DNA of 64,000 nucleotides from Opitutaceae bacterium TAV5 (GTDB lineage Bacteria; Verrucomicrobiota; Verrucomicrobiia; Opitutales; Opitutaceae). Below are positions 1 to 6,500 of the stretch, piece by piece. Each line of letters begins with the position of its first letter. The first letter of the stretch is position 1. The DNA lies in assembly GCA_000242935.3 (NCBI GenBank), contig CP007053.1, positions 1,302,001-1,366,000 on the forward strand, read 5' to 3'. Under the pieces are notes generated by a model. The model did not search any database. It was not told the origin of the DNA and saw nothing but the letters and a program-made list of their open reading frames with translations. Made by a program: the position numbers and the translations under genes.

Positions 1-68
1 TTCATAGGCAACGCACAGAGTTTTCAAAGGCCTGCCCTGCACAGCCAATCCGCGAAGACGTGACGTTG

Positions 69-114
69 CCGACAAGAACGTGATATTTCCGACATCCCTT
101 CGCGAGTCCCGACA
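69..114. promoter_or_regulatory. Three CCGACA repeats spaced exactly 20 bp
   Basis: The hexamer CCGACA occurs at 69-74, 89-94 and 109-114, so copies repeat every 20 bp, close to two helical turns. They lie 43-88 bp before the AraC-type gene start. Phased direct repeats are the usual shape of AraC-family operators, so autoregulation is an inference. No clear -35/-10 pair was identified. Confidence 0.4.
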
Positions 115-156
115 AGGCGGGTTGCCTTCCGCAACGCGAGGACTTACGTTTTCCCC

Positions 157-1209
157 ATGCCCCAATCTGCTTCCCTCAATGATGTTTCCGGCATTCGCCC
201 CTTGGAGCATGCCATCGGGACAGGCAGTCCTCGCGAGGCATTTTTGACATTGCTGGACGCGGTGCTGGCGGAAGAGAGGAGCGGACCCGCTGCGGTTTTT
301 GCGCATGAGAACAACCCGGAATGCCTCTCCATCGCAGAGGGACAGGGGGGGCCACGGGGAACAAGCCTGGCTTTGGTGGACGCTTTCCGGTTCATTTTTG
401 TCCTCGGAGGAACGTACCGGGCGATTCGTGACGTCAGGGACCGGAGGCAGGACCGGGTCGTGCGAAGCGGTGAGTTTTATTGGATACGCCCGGACGACTG
501 GAACCTCGTGCGCAATGATTCGGCGCGAACGGTGCTGTCCGTCATCTTTGCCAGAAACGAGACGCGCTATGTCTGGTATCACCACCGGCGGGAGGGCGAG
601 CCGGAGCGGCGCGAGCGCGGCGCCAGGCCGGAGGCGCATACGGCGTTGCGCTATCACACGCATGCGGGCGCGAGTCAGGAGTTGCTGCACGCGGTGGCGC
701 TGATGGATGCGGCGATGGAGAAAAGCGCCGTGTCGTGTGGCGCGGTCACGGCGAGGGCCTCGGCCCGCGCCTTGCTGGGGTGGTGTCTGCGCGAGCTGCG
801 GCTGGATGCGAATCTGGAGGCGGCAGCGAATGCCGCGGGAACGCTCGCGCCGGGGCGACGGGCGTTTGACGAAATCTGCGCCTACGTCGCCGAGCACCTG
901 CAAAGCGACCTGAGCCGCGAGCAGGTGGCGGGCGTTTTCCGGATCAGCGAGGATCACCTGACGCGCCTGTTTCGTATCCATGCGCGTTGCGGGTTCGTGG
1001 AGTTTGTGCGCGCGGAGCGGTTCCGGCTGGCCGAGCGGCTGCTCGCCACCAGCCGCCTCTCGGTCAAGGAGGTGGCGGCGGCCTGCGGCTTCAACCTGAG
1101 CGAGTATTTCATCAAGCGCTTCCGCGAGCAGCACGGCGTCACACCTGCGGCATGGCGGCGACGGCATGCCGACGCCAGGCGGGCGGAGACCGGCTCATCC
1201 GGCGCCTGA
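157..1209 (+). CDS. AraC family transcriptional regulator
   Basis: The 350-residue protein ends in an AraC/XylS-type double helix-turn-helix (about residues 235-335). The second helix region has the usual pattern SVKEVAAACGFNLSEYFIKR followed by FREQHGVTPAAWRR. The N-terminal ~200 residues resemble a cupin-like ligand-binding domain but the effector cannot be deduced. ATG at 157 gives the family's normal length. No sugar or metabolite operon is adjacent: a toxin-antitoxin pair follows. Three phased CCGACA repeats upstream may be its operator. The family call is firm; the regulon is unknown. Confidence 0.9.
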   Translation: MPQSASLNDVSGIRPLEHAIGTGSPREAFLTLLDAVLAEERSGPAAVFAHENNPECLSIAEGQGGPRGTSLALVDAFRFIFVLGGTYRAIRDVRDRRQDRVVRSGEFYWIRPDDWNLVRNDSARTVLSVIFARNETRYVWYHHRREGEPERRERGARPEAHTALRYHTHAGASQELLHAVALMDAAMEKSAVSCGAVTARASARALLGWCLRELRLDANLEAAANAAGTLAPGRRAFDEICAYVAEHLQSDLSREQVAGVFRISEDHLTRLFRIHARCGFVEFVRAERFRLAERLLATSRLSVKEVAAACGFNLSEYFIKRFREQHGVTPAAWRRRHADARRAETGSSGA

Positions 1210-1323
1210 CCGCACCTTTTCCGGCGCCCCTCCCCCGCGGGAGGGAAGAGGTGTCGGGGCTTCAATTTTGATGTCCTGACCCTCCTCTTGACTCGGCCCC
1301 ATGTGTTACCAAAAATGTATAAC

Positions 1324-1548
1324 ATGACGACCGTGACCGTAAGAGAACTTCGCCACAACTTCACTGCTGTCGAAAAAGCAGCCAGAAACAGTCCCGTCAG
1401 GGTGACCCGCCGGGGCAAAGTCATCGGCACATTCTCCGCCAAGCCGCCCAAATCGCCAAAATGGCAAATGCCGGACTTCACTGCACGGTCCCGGCGCATC
1501 CTGGGTGACAAACTGGCGGCCATCGATGTCCGTGATTTCATCGGATGA
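1324..1548 (+). CDS. Phd/YefM-type antitoxin
   Basis: A small protein of about 74 residues beginning MTTVTVRELRHNFTAVEKAA, the typical opening of Phd/YefM antitoxins, which bind their own promoter and neutralise the partner toxin through the C-terminal half. In-frame starts also exist at 1315 (ATG) and 1288 (TTG); 1324 is chosen because it gives the canonical Phd N-terminus. Its stop codon overlaps the next gene's start (ATGA, 1545-1548), which implies translational coupling to the PIN toxin. A short imperfect inverted repeat (TGTTAC...GTATAACA) lies just upstream and could be the autoregulatory site. Confidence 0.8.
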   Translation: MTTVTVRELRHNFTAVEKAARNSPVRVTRRGKVIGTFSAKPPKSPKWQMPDFTARSRRILGDKLAAIDVRDFIG

Positions 1549-1997
1549 AACTATACGCGGATACCTCTTTCATCGGCTCCCTCTATCTGCATTCGGACGC
1601 TAATCACGGCGCGGCTGTCACCGCCCTCGAAAGGCTGAACACCGCGCCGCAATTTCCGCTCACTCCCTTTGGCGTGGTCGAAATTGAAAACATGCTCTCC
1701 CGCCTCGAATACAAGGGAATCCTCCATTCCGCGGAGGTCAGGCAAATCATGAAAATGATCAAAAATGACATCGGGACAGGCCTTCTGCATTCCACTCCCC
1801 TTCATGCTTACGAATGGCTGCAAGACACCCGGGATCTCATCCGCAAAATCACTCCGCTTACGGGCACACGGACACTGGACACCATGCACATCGCATTAGC
1901 CCGAAACAGCAACGCAACCCACTTCGCGTCGTTCGACAAAAACCAGCGCAAGGCGGCCGCCGCGGCAAAACTCCAGTTGTTCCCTTCTTCCATCTAG
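1545..1997 (+). CDS. PIN-domain ribonuclease toxin (VapC-like)
   Basis: A 150-residue single PIN domain. The acidic residues expected of this Mg-dependent RNase fold are visible: D in ADTSF near the N-terminus, E in VVEIENM, D in TLDTMHIALA and D in FASFDKNQ near the C-terminus. It overlaps the upstream Phd-type antitoxin by four bases (ATGA), the usual toxin-antitoxin arrangement. A hairpin at 2010-2032 follows. The RNA target cannot be read from the sequence. Phd antitoxins normally pair with Doc or RelE folds but Phd/PIN pairings are also common. Confidence 0.85.
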   Translation: MKLYADTSFIGSLYLHSDANHGAAVTALERLNTAPQFPLTPFGVVEIENMLSRLEYKGILHSAEVRQIMKMIKNDIGTGLLHSTPLHAYEWLQDTRDLIRKITPLTGTRTLDTMHIALARNSNATHFASFDKNQRKAAAAAKLQLFPSSI

Positions 1998-2009
1998 TCC
2001 ATCCCGCCG

Positions 2010-2036
2010 GGCCCCGGTAATCGTCCGGGGCCTTCG
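2010..2036 (+). terminator. Hairpin after the toxin-antitoxin pair
   Basis: GGCCCCGG (2010-2017) and CCGGGGCC (2025-2032) form an 8-bp GC stem with a 7-base loop, followed by TTCGTTT. The T tract is weak, so this is a probable but not certain intrinsic terminator for the PIN gene. Confidence 0.5.
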
Positions 2037-2232
2037 TTTGACCGAACCCCGCTTGCGTGGGGTTTTCCCGTGCCTCTGGCGACCCTTCCGCGAACGGCAG
2101 AGTGCCACGCCAACAGGCATGACAACAACCGGCATGCAGCGTAGCCGAAACGGCAAGACACCACGGCCTCCGGCTCCACGCCTCTGAGCCGGAGTCAGCC
2201 CGCTCGCTCCGCCGCTCGCCCTGACGCCGGAC

Positions 2233-3126
2233 TCAGCCCTGCCGGCCCTTGAACGTCAGTTCGGCGATGCCGCTCTTGTCGAGGTCGCCGAGGCCGAGCG
2301 TGACCATGCGGTCGTATTGCGATCTGGTCGCTGCGGCCAGCGGCAGCAACAGGCCCGCTTCCTGGCCGAGCGCCAGCGCGATGCCCGAATCCTTGGCCGC
2401 GTGCGCCGCCGAGAAGAAGCAGTCGTGCGAGCGCAACTGCATGTCCTCGCCGTCGGTCTTCAGCACCTGCGAATTCGCGCCCGTCTGCGCAAACACTTCG
2501 CGCAGCATGTCGAGATCGAGTCCGAGCGCCGCGCCCAGGCCGAGACCCTCGGCGAGGCCGGCGGTGTTGATGTTCATGACCATGTTGACCAGCGCCTTCA
2601 CCTGCGCGGCCTGACCGGTGCGGCCGATGTAGCGGAGCGCCGAACTGAGGTTTTTCAGGATCGGCTCCACACGGTCGAAGGTCGCCCGGTCGCCGGCGCA
2701 CATCAGGTAAAGCGTGCCGTTGCGCGCCTGCGGGATCGACGACGCCATGCAGCCCTCCAGCGTTACCGCGCCGGCCGCCCGCGCGCGGCGCTCCACCTCG
2801 ACGTGCGTGGCCGGCGTGATCGTGGCGCAGTTGACAAACACCTTCCCCGCCGCCGCAGCCGGATCGGCCAGCAGCGAGTCGCCCTCTTCGGCAAACACGG
2901 CCAGTTGCGCGGCGTCGTCGGTCACCACGGTAAAAATCACCTCCGCCGAAGCCGTCACCGCCGCGAGCGATGGCGCGTGCGTGGCGCCGATTTCCTCCGC
3001 CAGCGCGGCGGCGACCGGCGCATGCGTATCATACACGGCAGCAACCGTGTAACCACACTCCTTGAGCCGGCGGGCCATGTTGGCTCCCATGCGACCGACT
3101 CCGACAAATGAGACCGTTCGGGACAT
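2233..3126 (-). CDS. 3-hydroxyisobutyrate dehydrogenase-family NAD(P)-dependent oxidoreductase
   Basis: A protein of about 297 residues. The N-terminus has the Rossmann dinucleotide-binding motif VGVGRMGANMARRL. A central segment (LEGCMASSIPQARNGTLYLM) corresponds to the substrate-binding signature of beta-hydroxyacid dehydrogenases, and the catalytic lysine region reads AAQVKALVNMVM. The family covers 3-hydroxyisobutyrate dehydrogenase and tartronate semialdehyde reductase; the substrate is not resolved here. ATG at 3126 is chosen over GTG at 3141 because it begins directly before the Rossmann strand. The gene is solitary. The IS element inserted only about 75 bp upstream of its start could alter its expression. 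Confidence 0.85.
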   Translation of the reverse strand: MSRTVSFVGVGRMGANMARRLKECGYTVAAVYDTHAPVAAALAEEIGATHAPSLAAVTASAEVIFTVVTDDAAQLAVFAEEGDSLLADPAAAAGKVFVNCATITPATHVEVERRARAAGAVTLEGCMASSIPQARNGTLYLMCAGDRATFDRVEPILKNLSSALRYIGRTGQAAQVKALVNMVMNINTAGLAEGLGLGAALGLDLDMLREVFAQTGANSQVLKTDGEDMQLRSHDCFFSAAHAAKDSGIALALGQEAGLLLPLAAATRSQYDRMVTLGLGDLDKSGIAELTFKGRQG

Positions 3127-3180
3127 ACCGGGAAATTTCACCCGGAAACGCTCAAGGCAAGCCGTTGTCCGAGAAAAGTG

Positions 3181-3201
3181 GCATGGGCATCCAGCCCATG
3201 A
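3181..3201. repeat. Left 21-bp direct repeat flanking the IS (REP-like palindrome)
   Basis: Contains CATGGGCATCCAGCCCATG, an inverted repeat (CATGGGC/GCCCATG), and directly abuts the left IS end. The same 21 bases abut the right end at 4907-4927. Confidence 0.85.
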
Positions 3202-3224
3202 CTGGAGTTTGGCGGACCGGAGAG

Positions 3225-4631
3225 TCAGTTATGGGAGTAGAACAGGGCGGAGGCGAGGTCGGTGGAGGGTTTATGCGACTTGGTGTTCGAGGAGGAGCGG
3301 GAGCAGAAGTGGGATAAACTCTCGCGGCGGAGGTGGCGGGCCCAGAGTTCGACGCGCAGTTGGTTGATGAGCAAGCCGGTGGTGGCGCGGCGCGGGGGCT
3401 CGCGGCGGCGCCATTTGGCCAAGGGCACCGACGGGGGCAGTTTGTCCGCGCCATAGGTGTGATGCGCGGCAAGCAGCAAAAGGGCATACGCGGCCACCGC
3501 GCAGGCAGGCTGGCGGCGCACCGCCTCCGGCTCCCTGACCTGTGCCTCGCTTACGCCCAGCAGACACTTTTCATCCCGGAAGTTCACCTCGATGTCCCAG
3601 CGCCAGAGGTATTCCTGCAGGATGTCTTCGAGCGGCACGTCCGGGTTGGTGCAAATCAGGCAGGCTGGCTGGCGGTAGAGCAGCTTGCCTGCTTTTTTCA
3701 ACCGGTAGCCCAGGGGGGCGATCACCATCACCCGGACCAAGGTATCGACTCCGGTGATACGGGCCAGCACCGGCCCCAGTGTTTTGATCTTGAAATCGTG
3801 GCGCTTTTCCGCCGCGAAGGCCGGCACCCGGCTCCACCCGACGGTCTGGTCGGTGCGCAACTGTTCCGGCGTGGGCAGGGTGTCGCCATACTTGCGGGGG
3901 CGTCCCTTTTTGCCGGGCCGCGCCTGGCAGGGCGCGTAGAGCACGGTGTCTTTGCGCACCCGGCCGATCAGGACGGTGTTCTCCGGCAGCTGGCGCAACA
4001 CCGTGCGGTTGGTGAAGCGTCCGTCGCTTACCCAGTGGATAGGGCGCGCGGTCGCGGTGCGCAGGTGCGCCATCCGCCCGGCGGCGACTTCGTTGATGTT
4101 GGCCTGTTTGCGGGCCTCGACGTAGGCCTTCTGCGTTCGGGTATCGGCGTGGCGCGAAGGTTTTTTGGGCAGCGGGGCCTCCTGCCAGTCCACCGGCACC
4201 AGCCGGGCCGAACCGTCGGCGGCGGGGAGGGCCGCGCAGAACTGCAGCACACGCTGGCCCCAGACAAAGTTGAGGTTGAACGGCGGGCCGAGCGGATCCT
4301 TGCGCCAGCCGCAGCCGGGGATGCAGCGGCCGGTTTTGCGGGTGATGGAGTCATCCAGCGCGACCACCCAGGGCCGGGCGGCATCGGTGGCCGCCAGCGC
4401 CTCGTGTTGCACGTGCGCGAAGACCGGATCGACCGGCAGGCGTTGCAGCAGGCGATACTGCGCCGACCAGTCCCGGTGTTGCGCCCCGGCCGTGCTCAGG
4501 GCTCCGGTCACCGTGTGGCGACCCAGATTAAGCAGACCGGCCAGCCACTGGGTGCGCGCCCGGGTAAAATCCCCGGGCGAGCCGAAGGCGGGGGCCAGCC
4601 CGTCGAGCAGGGAATCGAAGGCTTCGCTCAA
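3225..4631 (-). CDS. IS4-family DDE transposase
   Basis: About 468 residues if started at the TTG at 4631. Visible catalytic features: first Asp in VVALDDSITRKTG (about residue 90), second Asp in IHWVSDGRF (about 200) and the IS4 YREK signature YLWRWDIEVNFRDEK, giving Y-(2)-R-(3)-E-(6)-K (about 340-355). The frame is open upstream of the TTG without a good start. The upstream 67-residue AbrB-like ORF ends within it, with TTG and TGA overlapping at 4631-4628. An A9 run (4638-4646, minus strand) sits just before, in position for a -1 shift or transcriptional slippage that would fuse both products. Reinitiation at TTG is the alternative. Confidence 0.88.
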   Translation of the reverse strand: MSEAFDSLLDGLAPAFGSPGDFTRARTQWLAGLLNLGRHTVTGALSTAGAQHRDWSAQYRLLQRLPVDPVFAHVQHEALAATDAARPWVVALDDSITRKTGRCIPGCGWRKDPLGPPFNLNFVWGQRVLQFCAALPAADGSARLVPVDWQEAPLPKKPSRHADTRTQKAYVEARKQANINEVAAGRMAHLRTATARPIHWVSDGRFTNRTVLRQLPENTVLIGRVRKDTVLYAPCQARPGKKGRPRKYGDTLPTPEQLRTDQTVGWSRVPAFAAEKRHDFKIKTLGPVLARITGVDTLVRVMVIAPLGYRLKKAGKLLYRQPACLICTNPDVPLEDILQEYLWRWDIEVNFRDEKCLLGVSEAQVREPEAVRRQPACAVAAYALLLLAAHHTYGADKLPPSVPLAKWRRREPPRRATTGLLINQLRVELWARHLRRESLSHFCSRSSSNTKSHKPSTDLASALFYSHN

Positions 4632-4831
4632 CGACGCTTTTTTTTTACCGGGACCGGATCGGGCGGAACCTCGCGCCGGGAAACGATCAGGTGGCCCTTG
4701 TCGTGGATCGTCCACTCGACCGTCTCGCCCTTGGCGAAGTCCATCGCCTGCGCGATGGGGGCGGGGAAGTTGATGTAATACTGCGCGGTTTCCTTGCGCT
4801 GGATGCATTGAACTTTGGTTGGATAGCCCAT
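4628..4831 (-). CDS. AbrB/MazE-like small DNA-binding protein encoded in the IS
   Basis: A 67-residue product (from MGYPTKVQ) with the swapped-hairpin AbrB/SpoVT pattern: YYINFPAPIAQAMDFAKGETVEWTIHDKG. It ends in a lysine/arginine tail (KKKRR) encoded by an A9 run. It is the 5' ORF of the insertion sequence and overlaps the transposase frame. It may be a free regulator of transposition or the N-terminal DNA-binding part of a fused transposase. A candidate operator lies upstream: the inverted repeat CTAGT (4840-4844)/ACTAG (4851-4855), with a TATAAT-like box in between on the minus strand. An in-frame ATG at 4867 would add 12 hydrophobic residues and is less likely. Confidence 0.7.
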   Translation of the reverse strand: MGYPTKVQCIQRKETAQYYINFPAPIAQAMDFAKGETVEWTIHDKGHLIVSRREVPPDPVPVKKKRR

Positions 4832-4906
4832 AAAGGAAACTAGTATTATAACTAGATATTTAATCAAGCCTTTCCTGCTGCAAAACTAGTCAGCGCCAAA
4901 CTCCAG

Positions 4907-4927
4907 GCATGGGCATCCAGCCCATGA
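4907..4927. repeat. Right 21-bp direct repeat flanking the IS (REP-like palindrome)
   Basis: Identical to 3181-3201 and directly adjacent to the right terminal inverted repeat. It is either a very long target duplication or the result of insertion targeted to a dispersed palindrome. Confidence 0.85.
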
Positions 4928-4947
4928 ACGTTGTTCCCCTGCGTGGC

Positions 4948-5019
4948 ACGGGCTTCCAGCCCGTATTTCGCACCGCACACCGGCGGCGCTGCGCGCCGTC
5001 CACGGCCAGGATGGCCGTG
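4948..5019. repeat. Two further REP-like short palindromes
   Basis: ACGGGC-TTCCA-GCCCGT (4948-4964) resembles the IS-flanking palindrome in stem and central TCCA, and CACGGCC-AGGAT-GGCCGTG (5001-5019) has the same shape. They suggest a dispersed family of short palindromic repeats. The rest of 4928-5161 holds no gene that I can support. Confidence 0.55.
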
Positions 5020-5161
5020 CCACCGGGCGCGCCGGCCCTGACACCACCTTGAATTGCTCCCCCCCTCCGGCCTTCCCTTCCTTTCGTCCGTTCACCCCGT
5101 TCGCCGTGCTTGACTCGGCCTCGCCGCTCCGTCCTGCTTGGCCCTTCAATTTCACAAACCC

Positions 5162-5269
5162 ATGGGCAAACAATACAACAAGGTCATCAAGAAGAAGCGC
5201 CGCGAGGCTTACCAGAAGCGCAAGAAAGTGGCTGCCGCCACCGCCAAAAAAGCCAAGGCGAAGAAATAA
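5162..5269 (+). CDS. Small lysine-rich basic protein (35 aa)
   Basis: ATG at 5162 encodes MGKQYNKVIKKKRREAYQKR then a Lys/Ala tail (KKAKAKK) and TAA. Fifteen of 35 residues are Lys, so it is probably a nucleic-acid- or ribosome-associated peptide. I recall similar very short Lys-rich proteins beside rsmG in Verrucomicrobiota, but this cannot be checked here. Clean ATG-to-TAA reading with no bias toward another frame and the position before a terminator-like hairpin favour a real gene. Function unknown. Confidence 0.65.
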   Translation: MGKQYNKVIKKKRREAYQKRKKVAAATAKKAKAKK

Positions 5270-5287
5270 CCGCTTCCCGATTTTGAC

Positions 5288-5325
5288 GAACCGCAGCCCC
5301 GCAAAGGTTGCGGTTCTTTCGTTTT
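5288..5325 (+). terminator. Terminator-like hairpin directly before rsmG
   Basis: GAACCGCA (5288-5295) pairs with TGCGGTTC (5309-5316), followed by TTTCGTTTT. It ends the small-protein transcript but lies only 10 bases before the rsmG start codon, so it could also act as an attenuator of rsmG. Confidence 0.6.
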
Positions 5326-5326
5326 C

Positions 5327-6019
5327 ATGGATCGCCTCAAACCCCTTTTCCCCGAAATCCCCACGGACCGCTGGGACTTGCTCGCGCGCATGGCCGCCCT
5401 GCACCGCGAGTGGAATACCCGGGTGAATCTCGTCTCGCGCAAGGACATCGACCACCTCGAGTGGCACCACTACGCGCCCTGCCTCGCCGCCGTGAAGTTT
5501 CTCCGGCTCGCGGAAGGCGCCACGCTGATCGATGTCGGCACCGGCGGGGGTTTTCCCGGCCTCGTCCTCGCCGCGCTTTACCCGCAGGCACGCTTCACGC
5601 TGGCCGACTCGGTCGGCAAAAAGATCACCGTCGTCGCCGACATCGTAAAAAAACTCGGGCTCCGCAACGCCGAGGTGAAGAACGTCCGCGTGGAGACGCT
5701 CGCCCGGCAATACGACTTCGTCACCGGCCGCGCCGTGACCTCGCTGCCCGGCTTTGTGCAACTCGTCCGGAAACTCGTCCGGCCCGTTCCCGTCCGCGAT
5801 CCGACCGCCAACACCGGCCCCGACACACCGGCCAACGGCATCCTTTACTGGAAAGGCGGCAGCCTCGCCGACGAGGAAGCCGCCCTCGGCCTCGCCCCGG
5901 CCCGCGTCCTCTCGCTGGAGGAGACGCTGGGCGACCCGTACTTTCACGAGAAGTATATCGTGCATTATCCGCAGCCGGACCTCGCCCGCGCCCGGCCTCC
6001 CGCACCGGCGCCGGTGTGA
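5327..6019 (+). CDS. rsmG: 16S rRNA (guanine(527)-N7)-methyltransferase RsmG (GidB)
   Basis: A 230-residue SAM-dependent methyltransferase that modifies G527 of 16S rRNA. The family's opening region is present (WNTRVNLVSRKDI), then the SAM-binding loop LIDVGTGGGFPGLVLA (about residues 67-82), LADSVGKKITVV and the ELKNV-equivalent AEVKNVRVETL. The catalytic-core segment VTGRAVTSLPGFV (about 131-143) follows. An internal stretch rich in Pro/Asp (150-170) and a Pro/Ala-rich tail make it slightly longer than the usual ~210 residues. It is preceded by a short basic-protein gene and a hairpin at 5288-5316. Confidence 0.93.
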   Translation: MDRLKPLFPEIPTDRWDLLARMAALHREWNTRVNLVSRKDIDHLEWHHYAPCLAAVKFLRLAEGATLIDVGTGGGFPGLVLAALYPQARFTLADSVGKKITVVADIVKKLGLRNAEVKNVRVETLARQYDFVTGRAVTSLPGFVQLVRKLVRPVPVRDPTANTGPDTPANGILYWKGGSLADEEAALGLAPARVLSLEETLGDPYFHEKYIVHYPQPDLARARPPAPAPV

Positions 6020-6132
6020 CCTGATGCCGCCGGACGGACCAACCGGCGTCAAATCCCGTCAATTTTCGACAAACCGGGCTCGCCACGACGGCGATCCCCC
6101 GCCAATTCAGAAAACCGCATTTCCGTACCCGC

Positions 6133-6174
6133 GCCCGGGTGGTGGAACGGTAGACACTGGAGACTTAAAATCTG
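6133..6174 (+). pseudogene. 5' half of tRNA-Leu(UAA) (attachment-site fragment)
   Basis: GCCCGGG acceptor strand, a complete D-arm region and the anticodon loop CTTAAAA (anticodon TAA) are readable, then similarity stops after TCT. A 3' half with the matching acceptor strand CTCGGGC plus ACCA lies at 12157-12210. The break falls in the anticodon stem-loop, typical for tyrosine-recombinase integration. The fragment would not make a functional tRNA. Confidence 0.8.
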
Positions 6175-6265
6175 TCAACCCCCTCCATTTCTCAGGGCAG
6201 AAAAGCTGTCTTAACAAATTAATTTCGTGCTTTTTAAAAAATCCAATTCAAGCAGTCTCAAATCT

Positions 6266-6348
6266 GAAAAACGCGATTTTTGCCCACTTTTTGCCCACTT
6301 TTTTGGTCGGCAAAACATCAAACGGACATTGCGGACATTCCGGCTCGC
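6266..6348 (-). pseudogene. Remnant of a tyrosine-integrase 5' end
   Basis: On the minus strand this stretch contains AAAAAAGTGGGCA followed by a second AAGTGGGCA, almost identical to the first codons of the intact integrase at 26574-28007 (encoding QKSGQEVGK). Sequence toward the adjacent tRNA also resembles that integrase's leader (GGACAT motifs). It ends in a different reading frame within about 100 bases, so an earlier element seems to have been deleted to its end. Confidence 0.6.
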
Positions 6349-6389
6349 GCCACCACGCGATGCTTTGTTAGCGAATTGACCTTTCATTT

Positions 6390-6476
6390 GCCCGGATGGC
6401 GGAATCGGTAGACGCCTTCGACTTAAAATTGAATTCCCGTAAGGGAGTGCGGGTTCGAGTCCCGCTCCGGGCACCA
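6390..6476 (+). tRNA. tRNA-Leu(UAA), intact
   Basis: Class II tRNA of 87 nt including an encoded CCA. Acceptor GCCCGGA pairs with TCCGGGC; anticodon stem TTCGA/TTGAA encloses loop CTTAAAA (anticodon TAA); variable arm TCCCG-TAA-GGGA; T arm GCGGG-TTCGAGT-CCCGC. It probably supplies the function lost by the split copies and forms the attachment site of the downstream segment. Confidence 0.93.
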
Positions 6477-6500
6477 TCCCTCGTTAAGGAATCCCAGCAA

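Larger units (their letters stand above)
3202..4906 (-). mobile_element. Complete IS4-type insertion sequence with 13-bp terminal inverted repeats
   Basis: The ends are CTGGAGTTTGGCG at 3202-3214 and its exact reverse complement at 4894-4906. The 1705-bp body holds an AbrB-like small ORF and a DDE transposase in overlapping frames. Both outer flanks are an identical 21-bp palindromic sequence (3181-3201 and 4907-4927). The element appears intact. Confidence 0.85.

Noticed and set aside
3333-4778. 481-codon plus-strand frame opposite the transposase
   Set aside because: No family features and exact antisense position to a conserved transposase.
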